DNA from: JABICX01 sp964528765
Lineage (GTDB): Archaea > Nanobdellota > Nanobdellia > UBA10117 > JABICX01
DNA length: 8,842 bases
Assembly (NCBI GenBank): GCA_964528765.1
Contig: CAZGVA010000037.1
Span: 1 to 8,842 of the forward strand
Direction of reading: 5' to 3'
Shown: in pieces, positions 1 to 6,810 of the stretch
Position numbering within the stretch: the stretch's first letter is position 1
Layout of the letters: each line of letters starts with the position of its first letter
Notes under the pieces: generated by a model
Told to the model about the DNA's origin: nothing
The model's input: only the letters and a program-made list of their open reading frames with translations
Database searches by the model: none
Translations under genes and position numbers: made by a program

Positions 1-3000
1 CAAACTTCGATAATTCAGAAAGTTACAGTTGGGACACAACAACAATCAGCGAAGGTAACAACACAGGTGCAGTAGTAATTGATGCTTTAACTGCAACTGA
101 TGGAGGAAATAATGTTCCAGCTGCAATGTGGAAGTTCTCAGAAGGAACAATTACTCTTGATAATCCAGATGATGCTTGGGTAATTGGCAGCTCAGCGGTA
201 TTTGAATGTTCAGCAACTTCACAAGCTAGCATGGTTAACATGACTCTATATCACAACAACACCGGAACTTGGGTTGCAAATGCAACAAATGTAGTTTCAG
301 GAACATCTGCAGAAACATTATTTAATGTGAGCGACTTATCTGAAGGAACAGTTGACTGGTATTGTGGAGCTTGCGACCCAGTAAGTTGCTTTGTATCTAG
401 TGAAAACCGAACAGCAACAGTTGACACAACAAAGCCAGCAATTGAATTTATTACATCAACATATTCAGACTTGAGTAGAATTGCAACATGGAGAGAAGTT
501 GTAGTTAATATGTCATCTTCAGATACACATAACCAAAGTACATTCTTAGACTGGAACAGAAGCTTAGTTGGATACTGGAGCTTTGATAATATTTCCGGAA
601 CAACAGTTTATGATGATTCTAGCTGGCAAAATAATGGAACAATAACTAATGGTGCATATGAAAACCAAGGTAAATTTGGTAAGGCAATGGACTTCCAAGA
701 TACCAGTGGATATGTAAGAATTGCAGATAATCCATCATTACAGCTTACTGGAGATATGACCTTAGACTTCTGGTTGAATATAGATACTCTTGGAATTTAT
801 AGTGTTTTGATAAATAAAGATTACAAAAATGAATTTGATAGTGAATTATATAATGGGGATAGAATTTCATTTACTCATGGAAACGGAACAGATTACGACT
901 TTAATGCATGGACATTTGATGGTTCAGTAAAAGAAGGAGAATGGAATCACTTTGTAATTGTTAGAGATACTTCGGCTAAGAATATTTATTTCTACATGAA
1001 TGGAATTCTTAAATATACAGATCCATATACAATGGATCCAGTTGCTGGAAATGATCCACTTGACTTAGGAATTAGAGGTGGAAGTAGTAGACCACTTAAT
1101 GGTTCAATGGATGAAGTTCGAATACATTCCAGAGCACTTTCACCAGAAGAAGTTAATGCATCATATAATGCTAATGAGTATAAATATGTCAAGACATTTA
1201 GCAGCTTAGATGAAGGACAGAGCTATCCATATACAGGATATTCTGTTGATTTAGGAGCAAATCAAAACTCAACTGAAGAAAGAACAGTTGTAATCAATAA
1301 TATTCCAACAGATTATACCAATGTGCTTCTAGCTGCAACATCTGTTCTGAATATCACAACCGACAACTTAACAGTTAGCTGGACAGAGGGAACGGATGCT
1401 GATTCAGATACAATTCACAATATCACTGATTGGAGACTTGATGGCGAGTCAATTGCAGTTCTAAATATGCCCTTTGATACTAACAGAAGTGGAACAACTG
1501 GCGCAGTAATTAGAGATTATTCAACTTGGGAAAACAATGGAACGCGCGTAGATGATCCTGATTGGAATTCAACAGGTCAGATTGGCGGAGCATATGAATT
1601 TGATGGTGTTGATGATTACATTAGTACAGGTCATTATGGTGAAACTAGAACATTATCCTTCTGGTTTAAGACAAACGATTTTGACACGATGAAGGGATTA
1701 TTTGGTCAAAGATATGATGATACTGAAGAATCAGGTAACTGGCAGATGCACTGGGATAATACTGCACCAAATACTAAATTGAGAATTTATGCTTATGATC
1801 CAAGTGGCAGTGAAATAGAAACAACTGCTACTTTCGAGACAGATCAATGGTATCATGTTGTTGTAACTTCCGATGGTTCAAGTGTAAAATATTATGTAAA
1901 TGGAACATTTGATTCCACGCACGACTTTGATGTTTATTTGGGTGGCGGAACCAATGATGATAGTTTAACAATAGGTGGTAGCTTTGGTAACACTGTTCTT
2001 TATCCATTCAACGGATCACTTGATGAAGTAAAAGTATGGAACAGAACTTTAACTGCTGAGCAAATTAGCCAAATTTATCAAGACGAGTCTGCTGGACACT
2101 CAATCCAAACAATTGTCAGTAATGAGACAGGTAAGAATGAGGTATGGACTGTAGCAGTAACTCCAAATGATTTGTATGAAGATGGAACAACAACCGTCTC
2201 AAATAGTTTAGCAATAGTAAGTACTGCTCCAAATGCACCAGATAGTTTAATTCCAATTAGTGGAACATGGGGTGGAAACAATGATACAATAAATGTAAAT
2301 TGCTCCGGAGCATCTGATGCAGATGATGACGCAATTACATATACAATTGAAGGAAATTGGACTGAGACTTACCAAGAGATTGCAAATGGGTTAGATGAGG
2401 GTAACTATTCATGGAATATCTCTGCAATATCTTCTATTGAAGGGATTGACTTTAAATGTTGGGCAACAGATGGCGTATTAAATTCAACGGATTATGAGGC
2501 TTCTGCAAGTGTAAATATCGATAATAATGCACCACTTTGGGATAATTTAGAAAAGAATGAAACAACAATCTATAATGGATGGGATATCTTATTTAATGCA
2601 AGCTGGACAGAATTAAGAACTGCCGATACCGGACTTCAGAATTTTATATTTTCAACAAATGATTCTGGAAGTTGGACTAATTATACATATGATTTCACAG
2701 GATATCAAAATTCATCTAATTATACGGAATTAATTTTAACTTCCTCAGGAAATACTGTTGGTTGGTATTTCTGGGCAAATGATACTCTTGGAAATGTAAA
2801 TGAAACAGAGCAACAAATCTTTGATGTTGGAACTAAATCTATTTCAATTGCAATATCTTCAGAACTAGATTCAGGCGTTAAGTGGAGTATTACGGATTTA
2901 ACTAACTCAAATCGAGTAAACGCCACGGGCAATAATTATACTGATGAAACCGAATATTATGTACTTATTGACTGTATTGGTACAACTGTTGATTTATCCA

Positions 3001-3254
3001 TGTCCGCTGATGGTGCATTAACCACAGGATCTGCTGAATTGCCATTAGAATATGAGGAATTTGCATATAATAATACAAATGCATCTGTTCCAAATTATAC
3101 ATATACACAAATGACAACAACTAATTCATCAATTGGAACGGGCTTATCAAATAACTCCTATTCGTATTTGAAGTTCTATTTAACTGTACCAGGTAACCAA
3201 ACTGTTGGTGTATATCGTAATAATGTAAGCATCTTTGCGGAGGAAGGAAGTTAA
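1..3254 (+). CDS. Giant secreted LamG/Ig-like surface protein, 3' part (5' end outside window)
   Basis: The reading frame is open from the first complete codon (base 3) to TAA at 3252-3254, giving 1083 visible residues, so the ATG at 126 is internal and the true start lies upstream. Domains in order are an Ig-like domain with cysteines (about 120-440), a LamG jellyroll (about 555-1170), a linker, a second LamG (about 1452-2085), two Ig-like segments opening with NAP (about 2230-2820), and a terminal beta domain (about 2825-3251). Both LamG copies show the concanavalin-A-like lectin (Laminin_G_3 type) signature: an opening YWSFD or LNMPFD, a W-(N/Y)-H-hydrophobic strand, YMNG or YVNG, and a closing NGS-(M/L)-DEV with R-(A/T)-L. 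More than 40 N-x-S/T sequons fit an N-glycosylated secreted protein. No C-terminal membrane anchor is visible, so retention may depend on the missing N-terminus or on partners. A role in adhesion or as an envelope component is inferred. It is the first visible gene of a five-gene unit. Confidence 0.93.
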   Translation, partial: NFDNSESYSWDTTTISEGNNTGAVVIDALTATDGGNNVPAAMWKFSEGTITLDNPDDAWVIGSSAVFECSATSQASMVNMTLYHNNTGTWVANATNVVSGTSAETLFNVSDLSEGTVDWYCGACDPVSCFVSSENRTATVDTTKPAIEFITSTYSDLSRIATWREVVVNMSSSDTHNQSTFLDWNRSLVGYWSFDNISGTTVYDDSSWQNNGTITNGAYENQGKFGKAMDFQDTSGYVRIADNPSLQLTGDMTLDFWLNIDTLGIYSVLINKDYKNEFDSELYNGDRISFTHGNGTDYDFNAWTFDGSVKEGEWNHFVIVRDTSAKNIYFYMNGILKYTDPYTMDPVAGNDPLDLGIRGGSSRPLNGSMDEVRIHSRALSPEEVNASYNANEYKYVKTFSSLDEGQSYPYTGYSVDLGANQNSTEERTVVINNIPTDYTNVLLAATSVLNITTDNLTVSWTEGTDADSDTIHNITDWRLDGESIAVLNMPFDTNRSGTTGAVIRDYSTWENNGTRVDDPDWNSTGQIGGAYEFDGVDDYISTGHYGETRTLSFWFKTNDFDTMKGLFGQRYDDTEESGNWQMHWDNTAPNTKLRIYAYDPSGSEIETTATFETDQWYHVVVTSDGSSVKYYVNGTFDSTHDFDVYLGGGTNDDSLTIGGSFGNTVLYPFNGSLDEVKVWNRTLTAEQISQIYQDESAGHSIQTIVSNETGKNEVWTVAVTPNDLYEDGTTTVSNSLAIVSTAPNAPDSLIPISGTWGGNNDTINVNCSGASDADDDAITYTIEGNWTETYQEIANGLDEGNYSWNISAISSIEGIDFKCWATDGVLNSTDYEASASVNIDNNAPLWDNLEKNETTIYNGWDILFNASWTELRTADTGLQNFIFSTNDSGSWTNYTYDFTGYQNSSNYTELILTSSGNTVGWYFWANDTLGNVNETEQQIFDVGTKSISIAISSELDSGVKWSITDLTNSNRVNATGNNYTDETEYYVLIDCIGTTVDLSMSADGALTTGSAELPLEYEEFAYNNTNASVPNYTYTQMTTTNSSIGTGLSNNSYSYLKFYLTVPGNQTVGVYRNNVSIFAEEGS
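555..1170 (+). repeat. LamG domain copy 1 within the giant protein
   Basis: This is a concanavalin-A-like jellyroll module. It opens with GYWSFDN, continues through GKAMDFQ, MTLDFWLN, a WNHFVIVRD strand and FYMNG, and closes with NGSMDEVRIHSRALS. These are the usual landmarks of the LamG_3 family, whose members typically bind glycans or proteins at cell surfaces. The ligand cannot be told from the sequence. Confidence 0.85.
1452..2085 (+). repeat. LamG domain copy 2 within the giant protein
   Basis: This second jellyroll module has the same order of landmarks as copy 1: NMPFD, YSTWENNGT, GAYEFDGVDDYI, RTLSFWFK, WYHVVVTSDG, YYVNG and NGSLDEVKVWNRTL. The two copies share landmarks but are otherwise well diverged, which indicates an old duplication or separate acquisition rather than a recent tandem copy. 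Confidence 0.87.
3239..3243 (+). promoter_or_regulatory. Shine-Dalgarno site for the first winged-helix gene
   Basis: GGAGG lies 10 bases before the ATG at 3254, inside the last codons of the giant gene. It supports that start and shows that internal genes of this unit can use Shine-Dalgarno initiation. Confidence 0.7.
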
Positions 3255-3526
3255 TGGTTTTAAGAAAAACTAAAAAAATAAAATCTCAGAAAAAAACTTT
3301 TGAGGCTATTCGACGTAATTTGCTTAATCAGTTAGCCAAAGGACAAAAAAATATTAATGAACTTGCTCGAGACTCAAAAATAAATTGGAAAACTGCATAT
3401 AATCATATGATTTACTTACGAGGTAAACGTTATGTTAAATTCGTCATAAATTTGCCGCAAGTTAAAATCTTTGAATTAACTCAAAGTGGGCTTGAGGCAT
3501 CAATTAATAAAAAAAATAAAATATGA
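3254..3526 (+). CDS. Small winged-helix DNA-binding protein A
   Basis: This is a 90-residue basic protein that is essentially one winged helix-turn-helix domain, with no ligand or dimer domain added. After a lysine-rich start, a helix around residues 17-29 leads to INELARDSKINWKT (helix-turn-helix with recognition helix), then NHMIYL, and a wing with paired strands KFVINLPQVKIFELT. The WKT-x-x-NHxIYL pattern resembles small archaeal winged-helix regulators. Its ATG overlaps the giant gene's TAA by one base and is preceded by a strong GGAGG. Its arginines are mostly CGN codons (5 of 6), unlike the giant gene. A transcription-regulator role is inferred; the target is unknown. Protein B is a close paralogue (38 of 73 hand-aligned residues identical). 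Confidence 0.88.
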   Translation: MVLRKTKKIKSQKKTFEAIRRNLLNQLAKGQKNINELARDSKINWKTAYNHMIYLRGKRYVKFVINLPQVKIFELTQSGLEASINKKNKI

Positions 3527-3768
3527 AATCCAAAAGTAAACGACCTTTCACAAAAATACGAAAATCAATATTAGCTGCGCTAGCAGAACATTCAAAAAAT
3601 ATAAATGAACTTTCGGGCGATTCAAAAGTAAATTGGCGAACAACACGTAACCATCTAATTTATTTAATGGGTCGAGGATATGCTAGAGAAGTTGTCAATA
3701 CCCCACAAGTTAGAATTTTTGATATCACCTTGTTTGGTATGGAAGCTCTTCGAAATAACAATATATAA
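3523..3768 (+). CDS. Small winged-helix DNA-binding protein B, paralogue of A
   Basis: This is an 81-residue basic winged-helix protein. It carries the same core as its neighbour: KNINELSGDSKVNWRT for the helix-turn-helix, NHLIYL, then the wing VVNTPQVRIFDIT. The start overlaps the previous stop as ATGA, which indicates translational coupling; no separate Shine-Dalgarno site is seen. The recognition-helix region differs from protein A (WRTTRN against WKTAYN), so the two may read different sites or act as a heterodimer. It ends 11 bases before the next gene. A DNA-binding role is well supported by the fold pattern. Regulation of the local surface genes is inference. Confidence 0.87.
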   Translation: MKSKSKRPFTKIRKSILAALAEHSKNINELSGDSKVNWRTTRNHLIYLMGRGYAREVVNTPQVRIFDITLFGMEALRNNNI

Positions 3769-3779
3769 ATAAAAAGAAA

Positions 3780-4355
3780 ATGAAATACAAAATGCGTAAA
3801 ATATTATTATTACTGAGTTTAATTATTTTGCTAAGTCCGCAAGCATTTGCATTAAAAGGTGTGGGTATTGTTTATGGTACAGTTATAACTAATGTTGTTG
3901 AAGGAAAATCCGCCTGTTTTGATTATGGTGTGTATAATCCATGGGACGAAGACGTTAAAGTTGAACTAACTGTATCCGGAGAGTTAGCCGATTTAAATCC
4001 ATTTAGTGAGAGTGTCGAAGTTCCGGGAGAAACGTATCATAATCAAGCTAAACAAGTTCAGATTTGTTTTGATATTCCGAGAATGTATTCATTAGATTGT
4101 CCAGAAACTCCAACCTCGTTGCATGGAAAAATTATTGCAACAGAATGGTATCCTGCAGGTTTTGAAGGAACTGGTTCTTCAACAAGTGTATCTGCAGCAG
4201 CACCATTAGAATTAATTGTTCAATGCGATTCAGAAAAAGGATTTCAATTCAATAGCACATTTTTCTTAGTTGGCGTTGCAATTGTAGGTATTGGACTGAT
4301 GATTTATATCATGAAAAAGTTCTTTGCTACACATAAAATTATTAAGAAGAAATGA
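3780..4355 (+). CDS. Signal-peptide surface protein with C-terminal membrane anchor
   Basis: The protein has 191 residues. A signal peptide covers residues 1-24, with KILLLLSLIILL as the hydrophobic core and a likely cut after QAFA. A beta-rich ectodomain follows (25-155), then a membrane segment (about 159-178) and a basic cytoplasmic tail ending KIIKKK. Four cysteines (46, 96, 107, 149) could pair outside the cell. The first part (GVGIVYG, then VELTVSGELADL, then FDIP) resembles the first domain of the 374-residue protein at 7717, so the two look like paralogues of different length. ATG 3792 (MRK) is an in-frame alternative start. The following gene overlaps it by ATGA. The family is not recognised by name; a role as an anchored partner or scaffold for secreted proteins is inference from the architecture and from its position behind the giant gene. 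Confidence 0.85.
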   Translation: MKYKMRKILLLLSLIILLSPQAFALKGVGIVYGTVITNVVEGKSACFDYGVYNPWDEDVKVELTVSGELADLNPFSESVEVPGETYHNQAKQVQICFDIPRMYSLDCPETPTSLHGKIIATEWYPAGFEGTGSSTSVSAAAPLELIVQCDSEKGFQFNSTFFLVGVAIVGIGLMIYIMKKFFATHKIIKKK

Positions 4356-4969
4356 AAATAACAAATAAAAATAGCGCATTGGTGATAATTGATATAGTTA
4401 ATTCTTGTTGTAGTTCTAAAGGCGAAACTCCTGAATTTAATATTTCTTTTAAGAAGATTCGCAAGATGGTTCCCAAACTAATAACTTTTATTGAAGAATA
4501 TAAGAAACAAGGTGGTAGAGTTATTTATGTAAAGATAACTCCTTGGAATAAAAAGCATTTAGCTAAAAATCTTGTTGAGCTTTACAAAGATCCACAATGT
4601 ATCTATTATTCAGATGATACAACGGGATTTGACGAAGCATTCTATAAAGTAAAACCTGAAAAAAATGATTACATAATTACCAAAAATACCTATGATACAT
4701 TTGCAAATCCCGAATTTGATAAGTTACTAAAAAAACTTGGTGTTCAATATCTTATTATGACTGGTGTTTTTGGTGAAGGTTGTGTAGAGTCAACAATTCA
4801 ATGTGGTTTTTCAAAAGGATATAATTTTGTTATGCTTAAAGATATGATTGAGACAATGGATAGACCGGATAGACAAGCGCTTCAACAAGCATTAAAAGAT
4901 GTTATCTGGCCAACTAACTTTGGTAAAACTATCACTTCTAAGGAGTTCTTGAAGCTTTTAGCCCCCTAA
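4352..4969 (+). CDS. Isochorismatase-family cysteine hydrolase
   Basis: This is a 205-residue cytoplasmic alpha/beta hydrolase of the isochorismatase-like family, which includes nicotinamidases and other amidases. The expected triad is visible: Asp14 in LVIIDIVNS, Lys111 in ITKNTYDTF and Cys144 in GEGCVESTIQ. Length and order match the family. The lysine motif has TYDTF where many members have S-A-F, and the substrate-pocket residues do not allow a substrate to be named. It starts by an ATGA overlap with the membrane protein gene before it and closes the unit. Its presence in a surface-protein operon is unexpected; it could be a housekeeping enzyme carried along, or could act on a small amide linked to envelope metabolism. 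The family call is secure and the reaction is not. Confidence 0.92.
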   Translation: MKITNKNSALVIIDIVNSCCSSKGETPEFNISFKKIRKMVPKLITFIEEYKKQGGRVIYVKITPWNKKHLAKNLVELYKDPQCIYYSDDTTGFDEAFYKVKPEKNDYIITKNTYDTFANPEFDKLLKKLGVQYLIMTGVFGEGCVESTIQCGFSKGYNFVMLKDMIETMDRPDRQALQQALKDVIWPTNFGKTITSKEFLKLLAP

Positions 4970-5030
4970 AATGACTTAAAATAGGCCAAAAAAGGGCGTT
5001 TTCAGGCACTTTTATGCTCATAATGATAAC

Positions 5031-5040
5031 TTTTTTATAT
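5031..5040 (+). promoter_or_regulatory. TATA-like promoter element for the 5124 operon
   Basis: TTTTTTATAT fits an archaeal TATA box. Archaeal transcripts usually start roughly 22-26 bases after the centre, which predicts a start near 5060, immediately after the first palindrome. The AT-rich CTAAATAAATA at 5071-5081 is an alternative box with a similar relation to the second palindrome. Confidence 0.5.
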
Positions 5041-5043
5041 CAT

Positions 5044-5060
5044 TGTTAATGTAGTTAACA
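5044..5060. promoter_or_regulatory. Operator-like palindrome, copy 1
   Basis: TGTTAATGTAGTTAACA is a perfect inverted repeat with 6-bp arms (TGTTAA/TTAACA) around a 5-bp spacer. It lies between the TATA-like element and the predicted transcript start, where a bound dimer would block the polymerase. Confidence 0.72.
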
Positions 5061-5087
5061 TATACATTGACTAAATAAATACAAACG

Positions 5088-5104
5088 TGTTAATGTAGTT
5101 AACA
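5088..5104. promoter_or_regulatory. Operator-like palindrome, copy 2
   Basis: All 17 bases are identical to copy 1, including the spacer TGTAG, which symmetry alone would not require. It starts 44 bp after copy 1, close to four helical turns, and ends 19 bases before the GTG start codon. The pair is suited to cooperative binding by a dimeric regulator. Confidence 0.72.
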
Positions 5105-5123
5105 AGCATTTGGGGCAAAAACA

Positions 5124-5918
5124 GTGAGTAGTAAGCCGAATATAGTAGGCACTAGTATAGGTAGATATACACTAATTAGCTACAGCCCTAAATTATCAAG
5201 TTCTGATCTTGTAAGATTTCATTATGCTCTTAATGGTCGAGGCAAACAACCCGGACTCTTACAAAAAACACATAGCCAAAAGCTAGCTAACTCAGTTATT
5301 CTTGCCCCAAAACATTCTGAAAAGGATGTTATAGAATTTCTTAGAACTTGGAAATGCGTTATTTCAAAAAAAGAATTAGTTTTAAACCCTACTTCAGAAA
5401 ACGTCATACGTAAAGCTGCTAAAGTGCTTGTAACAAATCGTAGAGATATTTCAGATGTTATTCTTATTAATTCAGCACAAATTTCTAATAAAAATAAACC
5501 ATCACCAATAATTTGTCTTCTTACTCACTCAAAAACACCACAACGAATTGCTCAAAACTTCCAGAAACAGGTTGGTTTGCCCGTAGTTTATGTACAGGCA
5601 GACCAGCTTTTTACTCCCAAATACTCTTCACTTATTGATGCCTTAAAACAAGGAACGAGCCTTATAACTTCAAAGACTTCTGCCCCAAGTACTTTGTTTG
5701 TTTATTCAAGTAAGCATTTGACTGGCTCTGAAAAAGTCCGATTCCATTACGAACTTCGCGGACGAGGAAAACAAAAAGGCATTTTAGAAACTACGCGTAG
5801 CGAATTCTTTGCTAAATCCGTGATTATTGCACATAGCAGAAGCTCTAGCGCAATTAGTAGATTCTTGACTAAGTGGAAGTGCCAATTTAACGAAATGGAG
5901 GTAGCTAACAGTGCGTAA
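5124..5918 (+). CDS. Protein of unknown function with two copies of an FHYxLxGRGKQxG domain
   Basis: This is a 264-residue soluble basic protein with no signal peptide or membrane segment. Residues 15-86 and 189-260 are two copies of the same domain; over residues 30-78 against 205-253 they align without gaps with 26 of 49 identities. Shared landmarks are VRFHY, GRGKQ, a central SVI strand, and FL-x-x-WKC at the end. The 100-residue linker between them has alternating strands and helices (VILINSAQ, PIICLLTH, VVYVQAD) and ends DALKQGTSLI. I do not recognise the family. The basic GRGK loops would suit binding of nucleic acid or another polyanion, but that is inference. GTG is chosen as start because a stop codon (TAA at 5100) closes the frame just upstream and no early ATG exists. 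The twin palindromes sit in its promoter, and the next gene overlaps it by 8 bases. Confidence 0.85.
   Translation: MSSKPNIVGTSIGRYTLISYSPKLSSSDLVRFHYALNGRGKQPGLLQKTHSQKLANSVILAPKHSEKDVIEFLRTWKCVISKKELVLNPTSENVIRKAAKVLVTNRRDISDVILINSAQISNKNKPSPIICLLTHSKTPQRIAQNFQKQVGLPVVYVQADQLFTPKYSSLIDALKQGTSLITSKTSAPSTLFVYSSKHLTGSEKVRFHYELRGRGKQKGILETTRSEFFAKSVIIAHSRSSSAISRFLTKWKCQFNEMEVANSA
5211..5357 (+). repeat. Encoded domain repeat, copy 1 (residues 30-78)
   Basis: This segment encodes VRFHYALNGRGKQ onward to WKC. It pairs with 5736-5882 at protein level. Synonymous positions differ throughout (for example AGA against CGA for the shared first arginine), so the duplication is old. Confidence 0.85.
5736..5882 (+). 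repeat. Encoded domain repeat, copy 2 (residues 205-253)
   Basis: This segment encodes VRFHYELRGRGKQ onward to WKC, the partner of the copy at 5211-5357. The spacing of all shared landmarks is the same in the two copies. Confidence 0.85.
5897..5902 (+). promoter_or_regulatory. Shine-Dalgarno site deciding the GTG start at 5911
   Basis: GGAGGT lies 8 bases before the GTG at 5911, inside the end of the preceding gene. It strongly supports this non-ATG start and hence an 8-base gene overlap. Confidence 0.8.
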
Positions 5919-6792
5919 AAAGTTTAGTTTTGTCACTACGAGAAGAATAAACTACTTAGAAATCTCTCTCGAAAGATTACAAACTAGACGGACAAAAGTA
6001 GTAGATAATCTGAATGCACTAAATACTGCGTATAATTCAGGAATTCTTGACTATGAGAAATTCCTAACGCATCGAAATACTCTGCTAAATGGAAAATCGG
6101 CAGAACAATGGGATGCTGAATATTTTGTACGAAAACAGCATTTGATCGATACAGTATATGCTTTGAAGCATACTGCTGCAAAGAGTGATTTCGCGCAAAG
6201 TACAAAGAAAGCATTTAGCATAGCTACAGTATTCATATTAATACTCGCAGCATTGGCAGGTATGCCACTACAACCAGGAATTACAGGATATGCAGGAGAG
6301 TCTGGTGGATTTGAATCTGAAGTAAATATTACAGCATACTTTGCAGTTACATTATCTGATAACTTAGGAGAAGGTGTTGCATTTAGTACCGTAACGGCGG
6401 GTACAAGTAACAATAATGCTACAGATAATTATAACAACGATAGTAGTGGCTCTTCGATGTATTTGATAGTTAGCAATAACTCCAATATCTTTGTTGATGC
6501 ATGTGTAAAAGCAGATGACCATCTACGCCGTGCAGATGATGAACAAGCACCAGTATTAGATATAAGTAATTTACTATGGGCTAATTCAACAACCGCAACA
6601 AGCATATCTACACCAGATATAACGAATGCACCAAGTATGACGACATCATTTGCTCCAGCTGGAAGAGAAATTGATCCAGGAGATAACAATTATTATAGAT
6701 TCTGGTTATCTGTACCTATGAGTCAACCAGGTGGAACATATAATAATACAATTGAAATCGAAGCTGCACAAACAGGACAATCTTCTTGTTAA
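5911..6792 (+). CDS. Single-pass membrane protein: cytoplasmic helical module plus extracellular beta domain
   Basis: The protein has 293 residues and a GTG start supported by a GGAGGT site. Residues 1-100 are charged and helical, including YLEISLERLQTRR and then YNSGILDYEKF, GKSAEQW and DAEYFVRK; this part should stay in the cytoplasm. A membrane segment (about 101-117) is followed at once by GITGYAG (123-129). The ectodomain (130-293) is beta-rich with many sequons and cysteines at 198 and at the very C-terminus (293). Its end, YYRFWLSVPMSQPGG with TYNNTIEIEAA, matches the C-terminus of the giant LamG protein (11 of 25 identical), and the stretch around GVAFS to VKADDHL is also comparable. 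It is encoded with the duplicated-domain protein and probably shares its regulation. The family is not named; it could link the envelope to a cytoplasmic partner or be a minor structural subunit. Confidence 0.87.
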   Translation: MRKKFSFVTTRRINYLEISLERLQTRRTKVVDNLNALNTAYNSGILDYEKFLTHRNTLLNGKSAEQWDAEYFVRKQHLIDTVYALKHTAAKSDFAQSTKKAFSIATVFILILAALAGMPLQPGITGYAGESGGFESEVNITAYFAVTLSDNLGEGVAFSTVTAGTSNNNATDNYNNDSSGSSMYLIVSNNSNIFVDACVKADDHLRRADDEQAPVLDISNLLWANSTTATSISTPDITNAPSMTTSFAPAGREIDPGDNNYYRFWLSVPMSQPGGTYNNTIEIEAAQTGQSSC

Positions 6793-6810
6793 TTTTATTT
6801 AGGGAAAATG

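Larger units (their letters stand above)
4970..5123 (+). promoter_or_regulatory. Intergenic regulatory region before the duplicated-domain gene
   Basis: This is the longest gap in the window and it separates the first operon from the second. It contains several T-runs that might end the upstream transcript, a TATA-like element (5031-5040), two identical 17-bp palindromes, and a second AT-rich element (5071-5081). A short G-run at 5112-5115 is the only, weak, ribosome-site candidate before the GTG at 5124. Confidence 0.7.

Noticed and set aside
126..128. ATG at 126 as the start of the giant protein
   Set aside because: The frame is open to the window edge and the upstream codons (SWDTTTISEGNN and on) continue the same Ig-like composition.
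23..2932. Short open frames on the - strand across the giant gene (23-241, 992-1192, 2078-2281, 2720-2932)
   Set aside because: They lie fully inside a well-supported coding gene, have no ribosome site or promoter, and their products look like shadow translations.
4970..5030. A hairpin terminator after the isochorismatase gene
   Set aside because: The G/C-containing segment has no convincing stem. T-runs may end transcription in archaea but are too common in this AT-rich DNA to call.
5044..5104. The twin 17-bp repeats as a recombination (dif/att) site or a CRISPR remnant
   Set aside because: Only two copies occur, the arms are 6 bp, the position is within a promoter, and there is no recombinase or cas gene in the window. 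An operator pair fits better.
5406..5678. Middle of the 264-residue protein as a minimal nucleotidyltransferase domain
   Set aside because: The strand pattern and the closing DALKQG recall that fold, but the GS motif and the DxD metal-binding pair are missing. The resemblance is too weak to annotate.
5222..6689. Short - strand frames opposite the 5124 and 5911 genes
   Set aside because: The + strand genes carry internal homology, clear topology and ribosome sites; the opposing frames have none of these.
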